The notes under the pieces: generated by a model
Database searches by the model: none
The model's input: only the letters and a program-made list of their open reading frames with translations
What the model was told of the DNA's origin: nothing
From: Phytopseudomonas flavescens
Lineage (GTDB): Bacteria > Pseudomonadota > Gammaproteobacteria > Pseudomonadales > Pseudomonadaceae
Length of the DNA: 64,000 nt
Reading direction: 5' to 3'
NCBI RefSeq assembly: GCF_900100535.1
Contig: NZ_FNDG01000009.1
Coordinates: 124,001 to 188,000, forward strand
Position numbers and translations under genes: made by a program
Shown: positions 38,142 to 47,648 of the stretch, in pieces
Position numbering within the stretch: position 1 is the first letter of the stretch
How the letters are laid out: the number at the start of each line of letters is the position of its first letter

Positions 38142-39170
38142 ATGAAGATGGTCAAAACCACCCTGGCGATGTTGACCACCGCCGCCGTTCTGGGCGCCGC
38201 GGGCATGGCTCACGCCGGCGCCACCCTGGATGCCGTGAAGAAGAAAGGTTTCGTACAGTGCGGTGTCAGTGATGGCCTGCCTGGCTTCTCGGTGCCGGAT
38301 GAGAAAGGCAACTATCAGGGCATCGACGTCGACATTTGTCGCGGTGTCGCCGCAGCAGTGTTCGGTGACGCGACCAAGGTCAAATACAGCCCGCTGACCG
38401 CCAAGGAGCGTTTCACCGCGATCCAGTCCGGTGAAGTCGACGTGCTGTCGCGCAACACTACCTGGACCAGCTCCCGTGATGGCGGCATGGGCCTGGTGTT
38501 CACCGGTGTGACCTACTACGACGGCATCGGCTTTTTGGTCAACAAGAAGCTCGGCGTCGCCAGCGCCAAGGAACTGGATGGCGCGACCATCTGTATCCAG
38601 GCAGGTACCACCACCGAGCTGAACGTCTCCGACTACTTCCGCTCGAACGGCCTGAAATACACCCCGATCACCTTCGACACCTCCGACGAGAGCGCCAAGT
38701 CCCTGGAAGCCGGGCGTTGCGACGTGCTGACCTCCGACCAGTCGCAGTTGTACGCACAGCGCATCAAGCTGGGCGCGCCGGATGACTGGGTAGTACTGCC
38801 GGAAGTGATCTCCAAGGAGCCGCTGGGCCCGCTGGTTCGTCGTGGCGACGAAGACTGGATGGCTATCGTCAAGTGGACGCTGTTCGCCATGCTCAACGCC
38901 GAGGAACTGGGTGTCGACTCCAAGAACGTCGAAGCCCTGGCCAAGGAAACCAAGAACCCTGACGTCGCCCGTATGCTCGGTGCCGACGGTGAGTACGGCA
39001 AGGATCTGAAGCTGCCCAAGGACTGGGTCGTGCAGATCGTCAAGCAGGTCGGTAACTACGGCGAAGTCTTCGAGCGCAACATCGGCAAAGGCAGTGAGTT
39101 GAAAATCGAGCGTGGCCTGAACGCTCTGTGGAACAAAGGTGGTCTGCACTACGCGCCTCCCGTGCGTTGA
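38142..39170 (+). CDS. aapJ: General L-amino-acid ABC transporter, substrate-binding protein
   Basis: This 342-residue periplasmic protein has a signal peptide (MKMVKTTLAMLTTAAVLGAA, cleavage near AHA) and the polar-amino-acid binding fold (FVQCGVSDGLPGFSVPDEKG; GVAAAVFGDATKVKYSPLTA). It delivers a broad range of L-amino acids to AapQM. It is first in aapJQMP and followed by an attenuator-like hairpin (39179-39208), which would raise its level over the membrane subunits. Confidence 0.95.
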   Translation: MKMVKTTLAMLTTAAVLGAAGMAHAGATLDAVKKKGFVQCGVSDGLPGFSVPDEKGNYQGIDVDICRGVAAAVFGDATKVKYSPLTAKERFTAIQSGEVDVLSRNTTWTSSRDGGMGLVFTGVTYYDGIGFLVNKKLGVASAKELDGATICIQAGTTTELNVSDYFRSNGLKYTPITFDTSDESAKSLEAGRCDVLTSDQSQLYAQRIKLGAPDDWVVLPEVISKEPLGPLVRRGDEDWMAIVKWTLFAMLNAEELGVDSKNVEALAKETKNPDVARMLGADGEYGKDLKLPKDWVVQIVKQVGNYGEVFERNIGKGSELKIERGLNALWNKGGLHYAPPVR

Positions 39171-39178
39171 TTGACCTG

Positions 39179-39208
39179 TCGCCCGGCAGCCGGCTGCCGG
39201 GCGATTTT
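39179..39208 (+). terminator. Hairpin between aapJ and aapQ
   Basis: TCGCCCGGCAGC and GCTGCCGGGCGA form a 12-base stem with a two-base loop followed by TTTT. It is likely a partial terminator that sets binding protein above permease. Confidence 0.7.
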
Positions 39209-39234
39209 CGTTCCGCTATACCTGGGGCATTCCC

Positions 39235-40413
39235 ATGCAGAAAAACATCGGCGCACCGCAGGGGTTCTCCCTCAGCGATCCACGTGTGCGCGCCTGGCTA
39301 TTCCAGATCATCACCGTTGTGGCCGTGGTCGCGATGGGATGGTTCCTGTTCAGCAACACACAGACCAACCTGCAGCACCGGGGTATCACCTCCGGCTTCG
39401 ACTTCCTCGAGCGCAGTGCCGGCTTCGGCATCGCCCAACACTTGATCAGCTACACCGAAGCGGACAGCTATGCTCGCGTGTTCGTCATCGGCCTGCTCAA
39501 CACCCTGCTGGTGTCGTTCATCGGCATCGTGCTGGCCACTTTCCTCGGTTTCATCATCGGTATCGCGCGGCTGTCGCCAAACTGGATGATCAGCAAGCTG
39601 GCGACCGTCTATATCGAAGTGTTCCGCAACATCCCGCCGTTGCTGCAGATTCTCTTCTGGTACTTCGCCGTGCTGCTGCCGCTGCCCGGGCCGCGTGCCA
39701 GCATCAACGTCGGCGACAGTTTCTTCCTCAGCAACCGCGGCCTGAACATGCCGGCTGCCGAGGCCACAGGGGCCTTCTGGCCGTTCGTGGCCGGCCTGCT
39801 TGTGACCCTCGTCGCCATCGTGCTGATGACCCGCTGGGCCAACAAGCGCTTCGAAGCCACCGGCGTGCCGTTCCACAAGTTCTGGGCGGGCCTGGGCCTG
39901 GCGATCGCCATCCCCGCGCTGTTCGCGCTGGTCTTCGGCAGCCCGCTGCACTGGTCTGTACCGGAGCTCAAGGGCTTCAACTTCGTCGGCGGCTGGGTGA
40001 TGATCCCCGAGTTGCTGGCGCTGACCATCGCGTTGACCGTCTACACCGCGGCCTTTATCGCCGAGAACGTGCGCTCCGGGATCAACTCGGTCAGCCACGG
40101 GCAGACCGAAGCGGCTCGTTCCCTGGGGCTGCGCCCGGGCCCGACCCTGCGCAAGGTGATCATTCCCCAGGCCATGCGCGTGATCATTCCACCGCTGACC
40201 AGCCAATACCTGAACCTGGCGAAGAATTCTTCCCTGGCCGCCGGTATCGGCTACCCGGACATGGTCTCGCTGTTCGCCGGTACGGTGCTCAACCAGACCG
40301 GCCAGGCCATCGAGGTGATTGCCATCACCATGAGCGTGTACCTGGCGATCAGTATCAGCATTTCCCTGCTGATGAACTGGTACAACAAGCGCATCGCGCT
40401 GATCGAGCGGTGA
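39235..40413 (+). CDS. aapQ: Amino-acid ABC transporter permease AapQ
   Basis: This 392-residue membrane protein has one early segment (IITVVAVVAMGWFLF), a permease core with long inserts, and the EAA loop QTEAARSLGLRPGPTLRKVIIPQAMR that contacts AapP. AapQ and AapM form the heteromeric channel. AapM starts 13 bp later. Confidence 0.93.
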   Translation: MQKNIGAPQGFSLSDPRVRAWLFQIITVVAVVAMGWFLFSNTQTNLQHRGITSGFDFLERSAGFGIAQHLISYTEADSYARVFVIGLLNTLLVSFIGIVLATFLGFIIGIARLSPNWMISKLATVYIEVFRNIPPLLQILFWYFAVLLPLPGPRASINVGDSFFLSNRGLNMPAAEATGAFWPFVAGLLVTLVAIVLMTRWANKRFEATGVPFHKFWAGLGLAIAIPALFALVFGSPLHWSVPELKGFNFVGGWVMIPELLALTIALTVYTAAFIAENVRSGINSVSHGQTEAARSLGLRPGPTLRKVIIPQAMRVIIPPLTSQYLNLAKNSSLAAGIGYPDMVSLFAGTVLNQTGQAIEVIAITMSVYLAISISISLLMNWYNKRIALIER

Positions 40414-40425
40414 GGACCTAGCGCA

Positions 40426-41526
40426 ATGAGCACGACCCATATCTTCAAGCCGGATCAGCCGCCACCCAGCGCCAGCGTTGGCGTGGTCGCCTGGATGCGC
40501 AGCAATCTGTTCTCCAGCTGGCTCAATACCCTGCTGACCTTCTTCGCCATCTACCTCGTCTGGCTGATGGTACCGCCGCTGCTCAAGTGGGCGTTCATCG
40601 ACGCCAACTGGGTGGGCACCACTCGCGCCGATTGCACCCAGTCAGGCGCCTGCTGGGTGTTCATCCAGGCGCGCTTCAGCCAGTTCATGTACGGCTTCTA
40701 CCCCAGTGAACTGCGCTGGCGCGTGGACCTGACCGCCGTACTGGCGATCATCGGCGCAGCACCGCTGTTCATTTCCCGCTTTCCGCGCAAGGCCATCTAT
40801 GGCATCGGCTTCCTGGTGATCTACCCGGTGGTTGCCTGGTGCCTGCTGCATGGTGGTGTGTTCGGCCTGGAAAACGTACCGACCAGCCGTTGGGGCGGCC
40901 TGATGCTGACCCTGGTGATCGCCGCGGTGGGGATCGCCGGCGCATTGCCGCTGGGCATTCTGCTGGCCCTGGGGCGCCGCTCCAACATGCCGGCGGTGCG
41001 GGTGGTCTGCGTGACCTTCATCGAGTTCTGGCGTGGCGTTCCGCTGATCACCGTACTGTTCATGTCTTCGGTGATGCTGCCGCTGTTCCTGCCCGAGGGC
41101 ATGAGCTTCGACAAGCTGATGCGGGCGCTGATCGGGGTGATCCTGTTCCAGTCGGCCTACATCGCCGAAGTGGTGCGTGGTGGTCTCCAGGCGATTCCCA
41201 AGGGGCAATACGAAGCGGCCGGCGCCATGGGCCTGGGCTACTGGCGGATGATGGGCCTGGTGATCCTGCCGCAAGCGCTCAAGCTGGTGATTCCGGGCAT
41301 CGTCAACACTTTCATCGCCCTGTTCAAGGACACCAGCCTGGTGATCATCATCGGCCTGTTCGACCTGCTCAACAGCGTCAAGCAGGCGGCCGCCGACCCG
41401 GCGTGGCTGGGCATGGCGACCGAGGGCTATGTGTTCGCTGGCCTGATTTTCTGGATTTTCTGTTTCGGCATGTCCCGCTACTCCCTCCATCTGGAGCGGA
41501 AGCTCGATACCGGCCACAAGCGTTAG
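40426..41526 (+). CDS. aapM: Amino-acid ABC transporter permease AapM
   Basis: This 366-residue partner of AapQ has membrane segments throughout and the EAA loop QYEAAGAMGLGYWRMMGLVILPQALK. It ends 11 bp before aapP, with TTAGGAGTCACTTAG between, so the four genes form one operon. Confidence 0.93.
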   Translation: MSTTHIFKPDQPPPSASVGVVAWMRSNLFSSWLNTLLTFFAIYLVWLMVPPLLKWAFIDANWVGTTRADCTQSGACWVFIQARFSQFMYGFYPSELRWRVDLTAVLAIIGAAPLFISRFPRKAIYGIGFLVIYPVVAWCLLHGGVFGLENVPTSRWGGLMLTLVIAAVGIAGALPLGILLALGRRSNMPAVRVVCVTFIEFWRGVPLITVLFMSSVMLPLFLPEGMSFDKLMRALIGVILFQSAYIAEVVRGGLQAIPKGQYEAAGAMGLGYWRMMGLVILPQALKLVIPGIVNTFIALFKDTSLVIIIGLFDLLNSVKQAAADPAWLGMATEGYVFAGLIFWIFCFGMSRYSLHLERKLDTGHKR

Positions 41527-41537
41527 GAGTCACTTAG

Positions 41538-42299
41538 ATGAGCGAAGCAAACAAGCAACCCAGCGCCGAGCCGATCATTCAGTTGCAGGGCGTGAACAAG
41601 TGGTACGGCCAGTTCCACGTCCTCAAGGACATCAACCTGGACGTGCGCCAGGGCGAGCGTATCGTGCTGTGCGGCCCGTCGGGCTCGGGCAAGTCCACCA
41701 CCATCCGCTGCATCAACCGTCTGGAGGAACACCAGGCCGGTCGCATCGTGGTCGATGGCACCGAACTGACCCGGGACCTCAAGGACATCGAGACCGTGCG
41801 CCGCGAAGTGGGCATGGTGTTCCAGCACTTCAACCTGTTCCCGCACCTCACCGTGCTGCAGAACTGCACGCTGGCGCCGATGTGGGTGCGCAAGATGCCC
41901 AGGCGCAAGGCGGAAGAAATCGCCATGCACTTCCTCGAGCGTGTGCGTATTCCGGAGCAGGCCCACAAGTTTCCGGGGCAACTGTCCGGCGGCCAGCAGC
42001 AGCGTGTGGCCATTGCCCGTGCCCTGTGCATGAAGCCGAAGATCATGCTGTTCGATGAGCCGACCTCGGCACTTGACCCGGAAATGGTCAAGGAAGTACT
42101 CGACACCATGATAGGCCTGGCCCAGGACGGCATGACCATGCTCTGTGTGACCCACGAAATGGGCTTCGCCCGCACCGTGGCGGATCGGGTGATCTTCATG
42201 GACAAGGGCGAGATCGTCGAACAGGCCGAGCCCAACGCCTTCTTCGACAATCCGCAGAACGAACGGACCAAGCTGTTCCTCGGGCAGATCCTGCACTGA
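41538..42299 (+). CDS. aapP: Amino-acid ABC transporter ATP-binding protein AapP
   Basis: This 253-residue ATPase powers AapQM. Walker A is GPSGSGKST, signature [15 protein letters not shown], Walker [16 protein letters not shown], with the H-loop VTHEMGFA. Typical of the polar-amino-acid class. It closes the operon. Confidence 0.95.
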   Translation: MSEANKQPSAEPIIQLQGVNKWYGQFHVLKDINLDVRQGERIVLCGPSGSGKSTTIRCINRLEEHQAGRIVVDGTELTRDLKDIETVRREVGMVFQHFNLFPHLTVLQNCTLAPMWVRKMPRRKAEEIAMHFLERVRIPEQAHKFPGQLSGGQQQRVAIARALCMKPKIMLFDEPTSALDPEMVKEVLDTMIGLAQDGMTMLCVTHEMGFARTVADRVIFMDKGEIVEQAEPNAFFDNPQNERTKLFLGQILH

Positions 42300-42540
42300 G
42301 AACGAACTTACCATCTGCTGCGCGTCGGCCCTGCGCGTTAAAAACAGGCTGGATCACCAGCCCGGTCGGAAAGCCGCTTGCGGCTAACGCACTGTAGTGC
42401 GGTCCCGGAGGGGCGAGCGAAGCGAGTTATGCTCATGTACAAAAGTACACTCGCATGCGAGCCCGGTCCGCTTGCTCGCCTGTTTTTGCGGGGCCGCCTA
42501 GGCCTTGCAGGACTCTAGCTTGCTAGATCGAAAGTATTGG
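42300..42540. repeat. Composite palindromic repeat after aapP
   Basis: This gene-free stretch begins with CTGCTGCGCGTCGGCCCTGCG, shared with 23918-24060, and has AAAAACAGGC pairing with GCCTGTTTTT. An inner block of about 110 bp (GCTTGCGGCTAACGCACTG ... GCATGCGAGCCCGGTCCGC) is absent from the other copy, so the element looks interrupted or composite. Confidence 0.55.
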
Positions 42541-42568
42541 AAGGGAGCCTCAGCAGGGCTCCCTTTTT
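42541..42568 (+). terminator. Rho-independent terminator downstream of aapP
   Basis: GGGAGCC and GGCTCCC form a stem closed by AGCAG-type loop and followed by TTTTT. It lies after the composite repeat and before the next gene. Confidence 0.8.
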
Positions 42569-42660
42569 CGTTGTGATGAAGGCGTATCAATGGCCGATAT
42601 GCCCTATCGTCGGCTCGGCGTTTTGCGGCGATACTCTGCGCATCGCCCAGGAGCTCAGCC

Positions 42661-43167
42661 ATGTCCCACCCGAATGCCGATGTGATCACTCGTTTCTACC
42701 AGGCCTTCCAGCAGCTGGATGCCGAGCGCATGGTGGGTTGCTATGCGCCTGGTGTCAGCTTCAGTGACCCGGCATTCGGCACCCTGACCGGTGACGATGC
42801 TGCAGACATGTGGCGCATGCTGACCACCCGTGCCAAGAACTTCTCCCTGACCTTCAGCGATGTGCAGGCCGATGCCAATGGTGGTAGCGCCAACTGGGTG
42901 GCCACTTACCTGTTCAGCCAGACCGGCCGCACCGTGGTGAACCGCATCCAGGCGTCGTTCGTGATTCGTGATGGATTGATCGTCGAACACCGTGATCAGT
43001 TCGATATGTGGCGCTGGTCCGCTCAGGCGCTGGGTTTTCAGGGCCTGCTCATCGGCTGGACGCCGCTGCTGAAAAACACCGTGCGCAGGCAGGCCAGGAA
43101 CGCTCTGCGGCAGTTCCAGGCCGCCCGTGCGTCAGCCGGGCAGCAAGGTGTAGAGGCGCACAGGTGA
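42661..43167 (+). CDS. NTF2-like/SnoaL-type protein
   Basis: This 168-residue protein has the cone-shaped NTF2 fold pattern: ADVITRFYQAFQQLDAERMVGCYAPGVSFSDPAFG at the start and FVIRDGLIVEHRDQFDMWRW later. Family members are small isomerases or ligand-binding proteins; the substrate is unknown. CCCAGGAGCTCAGCC precedes the ATG. Confidence 0.8.
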   Translation: MSHPNADVITRFYQAFQQLDAERMVGCYAPGVSFSDPAFGTLTGDDAADMWRMLTTRAKNFSLTFSDVQADANGGSANWVATYLFSQTGRTVVNRIQASFVIRDGLIVEHRDQFDMWRWSAQALGFQGLLIGWTPLLKNTVRRQARNALRQFQAARASAGQQGVEAHR

Positions 43168-43272
43168 ACGGAGTGGTAGGCTTCCCGGTCTCAATCTTCA
43201 TCGATGAATGGCCCGGTGCATGTAAAGAGGCCGTTCGTTGCGTGAAAGTCCGTCTACCAGAGTATTTCGATC

Positions 43273-43983
43273 ATGAGTGTTATGTCGCTATCACCCAGTA
43301 AAGCCAAGGCATGGAGCGTGCACGCGGTAACCGCCAGTGGGGTCATCCTCGGCATGCTGGCCTTGTTGGCCCTGATCGAGGGGAGGGCGCAAAGCTGCCT
43401 GCTGTGGTTGGGGTTGGCGCTTCTGGTTGACGGCTTGGACGGCACCCTGGCGCGCAAGTACGACGTCAAGGTGGTGCTGCCGCATTTCGACGGCTCGACC
43501 CTCGACCTGGTGATCGACTACCTCACCTACGTATTCATCCCGGCGATCTTCGTCTACCGCTTCATCCCGCTGCCCGAGTACACGCTGCTGCTCTCCGTGG
43601 GCGTCATCCTGCTGTCGTCGCTGTTCTGCTTCTGCAACGTCAACATGAAGAGCAAGGACAACTACTTCGTCGGCTTCCCGGCGGCGTGGAACGTGGTGGT
43701 GGTGTACCTCTACCTGCTCGACTTCGAGCCTTGGGTGACCTTCCTGGTCATCATGGTGCTGGCCGGCCTGACGCTGACCCGCATGAAGTTCCTGCACCCG
43801 TTCCGGGTCAGACAGTTCATGCCGTTGAACATCGCGGTGACCATGGTCTGGATGTTCGCTTGTGCGCTGCTGATCCTGCAGTTCCCGAACCAGCCGCTGT
43901 GGTTGCTGGCGCTGTGGGGCCTGTCTTCGGCGTACTTCGTCGGCATGTGCGTATGGCGCTCTGCCCGCGAATGGTTCGCCTGA
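43273..43983 (+). CDS. pcs: Phosphatidylcholine synthase
   Basis: This 236-residue membrane enzyme joins choline and CDP-diacylglycerol to make phosphatidylcholine and CMP. The CDP-alcohol transferase motif DG(x)2AR(x)nG(x)3D(x)3D is seen in DGLDGTLARKYDVKVVLPHFDG followed by STLDLVID. About eight membrane segments. The choice of Pcs over other CDP-alcohol transferases rests on overall pattern and length. The ribosome-binding site is weak. Confidence 0.85.
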   Translation: MSVMSLSPSKAKAWSVHAVTASGVILGMLALLALIEGRAQSCLLWLGLALLVDGLDGTLARKYDVKVVLPHFDGSTLDLVIDYLTYVFIPAIFVYRFIPLPEYTLLLSVGVILLSSLFCFCNVNMKSKDNYFVGFPAAWNVVVVYLYLLDFEPWVTFLVIMVLAGLTLTRMKFLHPFRVRQFMPLNIAVTMVWMFACALLILQFPNQPLWLLALWGLSSAYFVGMCVWRSAREWFA

Positions 43984-43992
43984 TCGCCGGCA

Positions 43993-44307
43993 ATGAGCGT
44001 TACGCCGGACAAAATCTGGTTCGTCTATCTGGTGCGTGCCGCCAATGGCGCGCTCTATTGCGGCATCAGTGACGATCCACTGCGCCGTTTCGCCCAGCAT
44101 CAGAGCGGCAAGGGCGCCCGCTTCTTCTTTTCCAGCCCGGCAGTGGCCCTGGTCTACAGCGAAAGCTGTATCGGCAAGGGCGATGCCCTGCGCCGCGAGC
44201 GGGCGATCAAACGGCTGGGCAAGGGCGCCAAGGAAACGCTGGTGGCCACTGGGAGCCTCATGCATGTCCTTGATGAGCACTCATCAGCCCCAGTGGGTTC
44301 TGCCTAA
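43993..44307 (+). CDS. GIY-YIG domain protein (UPF0213/YhbQ type)
   Basis: This 104-residue protein has the GIY-YIG nuclease core: [28 protein letters not shown] and later [15 protein letters not shown]. The family resembles UvrC and homing-enzyme nuclease domains; its cell role is unclear. It starts 9 bp after pcs. Confidence 0.88.
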   Translation: MSVTPDKIWFVYLVRAANGALYCGISDDPLRRFAQHQSGKGARFFFSSPAVALVYSESCIGKGDALRRERAIKRLGKGAKETLVATGSLMHVLDEHSSAPVGSA

Positions 44308-44350
44308 GCTGAGTTAAGCTGCAGGCCTCATCCGTTTCCGGAGGTCTCCA

Positions 44351-45286
44351 ATGTCTGAGCTGATTCTGCACCATTACCCCACGTCGCCCTTCGCTGAAAA
44401 GGCACGTCTGTTGCTGGGTTTCAAAGACCTGGCCTGGCGCTCGGTGCAGATCCCGCCGGTAATGCCCAAGCCGGATCTCACTGCGCTTACCGGCGGCTAC
44501 CGCAAGACGCCGGTTCTGCAGATCGGTGCCGACATCTACTGCGACACCGCGTTGATCGCCCGCCGCCTGGAAGCGCATCAGCCACAGCCGGCACTGTTGC
44601 CGCACTCCCAGGCGTTCGCTATCGCCGCCTTCGCCCAGTGGGCCGACTCGGTGGTGTTCCAGCACGCGGTCAGCCTGGTGTTCCAGCCCGAATCCATCGC
44701 CGTGCGCTTCGCCAAGGCGCCTCCCGAGTTCGTTCAGGCCTTCGTCGCCGACCGTGCCAAACTGTTCGCCGGTGGCCAGGCCAGCCGTTTGCCCGCCGAA
44801 CAGGCCAGGCACCAGTGGCCGGCGTTCATGGCGCGCCTGCAGGCCCAGCTGGAGGCGGGCGGTGGTGAGTTCCTGTTCGGTGAGGCGAGCCTGGCCGATA
44901 TCGCCATGGCCCACCCGCTGTGGTTCCTGCGTGCGACGCCGGTGACCTCGCCCCTGGTCGATGGCTATCCGGCCGTCTCGGCCTGGCTGGAGCGGGTGCT
45001 GGCGCGAGGGCATGGTACATCGCAGTCGTTGAGCAGCGAGGAGGCCATCACGGTGGCCCACGAGGCCACCCCGGCGCCTCTGCCGACTGAGGCATTCAGC
45101 GACCCCAACGGTTTCGCCAACGGCCAGGCCGTGGCGATCTCCGCCATCGACTACGGCGTGGATGCGGTGGAAGGCGAGCTGTTGTTCGCCGGGGTGGAAG
45201 AGCTGATCGTGCGCCGCGAGGATCCCCGGGCCGGGGTCGTGCACGTGCACTTCCCGCGGCTCGGCTTTGCTATCGAGGCGCGCTGA
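44351..45286 (+). CDS. Glutathione S-transferase family protein
   Basis: This 311-residue protein has a GST N-terminal thioredoxin fold (LILHHYPTSPFAEKARLLLGFK, about 1-80), a helical C-terminal domain (about 90-220) and an extra tail of about 85 residues (from GQAVAISAIDYGVDAVEG) not found in plain GSTs. The likely role is glutathione-dependent conjugation or isomerisation; the tail is unassigned. CCGGAGGTCTCCA precedes the ATG. Confidence 0.85.
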   Translation: MSELILHHYPTSPFAEKARLLLGFKDLAWRSVQIPPVMPKPDLTALTGGYRKTPVLQIGADIYCDTALIARRLEAHQPQPALLPHSQAFAIAAFAQWADSVVFQHAVSLVFQPESIAVRFAKAPPEFVQAFVADRAKLFAGGQASRLPAEQARHQWPAFMARLQAQLEAGGGEFLFGEASLADIAMAHPLWFLRATPVTSPLVDGYPAVSAWLERVLARGHGTSQSLSSEEAITVAHEATPAPLPTEAFSDPNGFANGQAVAISAIDYGVDAVEGELLFAGVEELIVRREDPRAGVVHVHFPRLGFAIEAR

Positions 45287-45301
45287 GGCTCGACTCAGTC
45301 C

Positions 45302-45385
45302 GTAGGGTGGGGCGGGGCGCGTAGCTGACGCTCTTTTCATCCACCTTTGCGGCCGCGATGGTGGTGGATGAGGCGTCACCCTACG
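45302..45385. repeat. GTAGGGTGG...CACCCTAC repeat
   Basis: This copy lies between the GST gene and the eutC stop. It keeps GTAGGGTGG at the left, CTTTTCATCCACC in the middle and CACCCTAC at the right, and may act as a bidirectional mRNA 3' end for the converging genes. Confidence 0.6.
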
Positions 45386-45387
45386 AA

Positions 45388-46197
45388 CTAACGCTGATCC
45401 GGCAGCAGGAAGTTGCCCGGCCCGGCGTTTTCCAGGGTCGGCACTTCGGCTTCGTCCTTGAGGTCGACGCCCGACAGCTGGCGGCGGCAGGCCTCGCGCA
45501 TCAGGTACATCAGGCGAAAGGTCGCCATACCGTAGCTGAGGCCTTCCAGGCGCACGTTGGAGATGCAGTTGCGGTAGGCGTCGTTGAGGCCGACCCGTGG
45601 CGCATAGGTGAAGTACAGGCCCAGGCTGTCCGGGGAACTGAGGCCCGGGCGTTCGCCGATGAGGATCACCGTCATCTTCGCTCCCAGCCGTTCGCCCACC
45701 TCGTCCGCCACCGCGACCCGGCCCTGCTCCACCAGGGTGATCGGCGCCAGCATCCAGCCTTCCTCGTTGATCTGCTCCAGCAGTTTTTCCAGGAACGGCA
45801 GGCTGTGGCGGTGCACCGCCAGTGACGACAGCCCATCGGCGATGACGATGGCCAGGTCATAACCACGGCCCTTTTGCGCAGCATATTCATCCAGCGCGCG
45901 GGCGGACTCTTCGTCGAGGCGTCGGCCGAGATCCGGACGCTGCAGGTAGGTATGCCGATCGGTCGCAGCGCTTCGCGCCAGCAGGGTATCGAGCCCACGG
46001 CCCTGCAGCTCCTCGCGCAGCCCCTCATGGTCAAACGGCAGGTGCACGGCGTCGCGGGCCTGGGCATGGGCGAACTGGAAATCCAGCTGCGCGGCGGTCG
46101 GCAGGCTGGTGCCCGCCCGGCCCAGGGCGATACGGGCCGGGGTCAGTTGCCGCAGCTGCTGCCAGGGATTTTCGGTGGTAGGGGATTGGTCTGCCAT
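45388..46197 (-). CDS. eutC: Ethanolamine ammonia-lyase small subunit
   Basis: This 269-residue small chain of the adenosylcobalamin-dependent lyase converts ethanolamine to acetaldehyde and ammonia. Typical stretches: [56 protein letters not shown]. It follows eutB by 9 bp. No shell genes are near, so the reaction is not in a microcompartment here. Confidence 0.95.
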   Translation of the reverse strand: MADQSPTTENPWQQLRQLTPARIALGRAGTSLPTAAQLDFQFAHAQARDAVHLPFDHEGLREELQGRGLDTLLARSAATDRHTYLQRPDLGRRLDEESARALDEYAAQKGRGYDLAIVIADGLSSLAVHRHSLPFLEKLLEQINEEGWMLAPITLVEQGRVAVADEVGERLGAKMTVILIGERPGLSSPDSLGLYFTYAPRVGLNDAYRNCISNVRLEGLSYGMATFRLMYLMREACRRQLSGVDLKDEAEVPTLENAGPGNFLLPDQR

Positions 46198-46206
46198 GCT
46201 GCCCTC

Positions 46207-47601
46207 TCAAGCCAACTGCGCCAGGGCCTGGCGAAACGCCGGCGGCAACTCGTCGCCCATGCGCAGTCGGCCGCCCTGCTGCTGGAAGATGCCCATGCGT
46301 GCCAGCCACTGTTCGAACTCCGGGGCGGCGTGCAGGCCCAGTACCTTGCGGGCGTAAAGCGCATCATGGAACGAGGTGGTCTGGTAGTTGAGCATCACGT
46401 CGTCGGAACCGGGAATGCCCATGATGAAGTTGATGCCGGCGGTGCCGAGCAGGGTCAGCAGTATGTCCATATCGTCCTGGTCGGCTTCGGCATGGTTGGT
46501 GTAGCAGATGTCGCAGCCCATGGGCACGCCGAGCAGCTTGCCGCAGAAGTGGTCCTCCAGGCCGGCACGGATGATCTGCTTGCCGTTGTACAGGTACTCG
46601 GGGCCGATGAAGCCGACCACAGTGTTGACCAGGAAGGGATTGAAGTGCCGGGCCACCGCGTAGGCGCGAGTCTCGCAGGTCTGCTGGTCGACGTCGTGGT
46701 TGGCGTTGGCCGACAGGGCGCTGCCCTGGCCGGTCTCGAAGTACATCAGGTTGTTGCCCAGGGTGCCGCGCTTGAGGCTCAAGCCGGCCTCGTAACCTTC
46801 CTGCAGCACCTTGAGGGTGACCCCGAAGCTGGCGTTGGCCGCCTCGGTGCCGGCGATCGACTGGAACACCAGGTCCAGCGGCGCACCGCGCTCGATGGCG
46901 GCGATGGAACTGGTGACGTGGGTCAGCACGCAGGACTGGGTAGGGATCTCGTAGCGCTGGATGATCGCATCGAGCATCTCCAGCAGGGCACGGATCGAAC
47001 TCGCGCTGTCGGTGGCCGGGTTGATGCCGATCATTGCATCGCCATTGCCGTAGAGCAGGCCGTCGAGAATGCTGGCGGCGATACCGGCCGGATCGTCGGT
47101 GGGATGATTGGGCTGCAAGCGGGTGGACATTCGCCCGCGCAGCCCCATGGTGTTGCGAAAGCGGGTGACCACGCGGGTCTTCTGGGCCACCAGCACCAGA
47201 TCCTGCACACGCATGATCTTCGACACGGCGGCAGCCATCTCCGCTGTCAGCCCCGGCGCCAGGGCGCTCAGGCTGGCTTCGTCGGCAGCCTCACCGAGCA
47301 GCCAGTCGCGCAGCCCGCCGACCGTCAGGTGGCTGACCGGAGCGAAGGCCGCCGCATCGTGGGTGTCGATGATCAGCCGGGTGACCTCGTCCTTTTCGTA
47401 GGGAATCAGCGCTTCCTGCAGAAAATGCTTGAGCGGCACGTTGGCCAGAGCCATCTGCGCCGCGGCGCGTTCCGCGTCGCTCTGCGCGGCGATCTCGGCC
47501 AGGTAATCGCCAGAACGCGCCGGGCTGGCCTTGGCCATCAGCTCGCGCAGGCTGTCGAAGTGCCAGGTCATGTTGCCGATGGTATGGGTGAAGCTAGCCA
47601 T
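46207..47601 (-). CDS. eutB: Ethanolamine ammonia-lyase large subunit
   Basis: This 464-residue catalytic TIM-barrel chain contains RFRNTMGLRGRMSTRLQPNHPTDD, GINPATDS and GLEDHFCGKLLGVPMGCDICYTNHAEADQ. It works with EutC and needs cobalamin, whose synthesis or reactivation genes (EutA) are not in this window. It lies between eutC and the permease in one operon. Confidence 0.96.
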   Translation of the reverse strand: MASFTHTIGNMTWHFDSLRELMAKASPARSGDYLAEIAAQSDAERAAAQMALANVPLKHFLQEALIPYEKDEVTRLIIDTHDAAAFAPVSHLTVGGLRDWLLGEAADEASLSALAPGLTAEMAAAVSKIMRVQDLVLVAQKTRVVTRFRNTMGLRGRMSTRLQPNHPTDDPAGIAASILDGLLYGNGDAMIGINPATDSASSIRALLEMLDAIIQRYEIPTQSCVLTHVTSSIAAIERGAPLDLVFQSIAGTEAANASFGVTLKVLQEGYEAGLSLKRGTLGNNLMYFETGQGSALSANANHDVDQQTCETRAYAVARHFNPFLVNTVVGFIGPEYLYNGKQIIRAGLEDHFCGKLLGVPMGCDICYTNHAEADQDDMDILLTLLGTAGINFIMGIPGSDDVMLNYQTTSFHDALYARKVLGLHAAPEFEQWLARMGIFQQQGGRLRMGDELPPAFRQALAQLA

Positions 47602-47648
47602 ATATCCATTCTCCTGTCGTAGCCGCCACAGCGGCCACTCGGGGCCAA

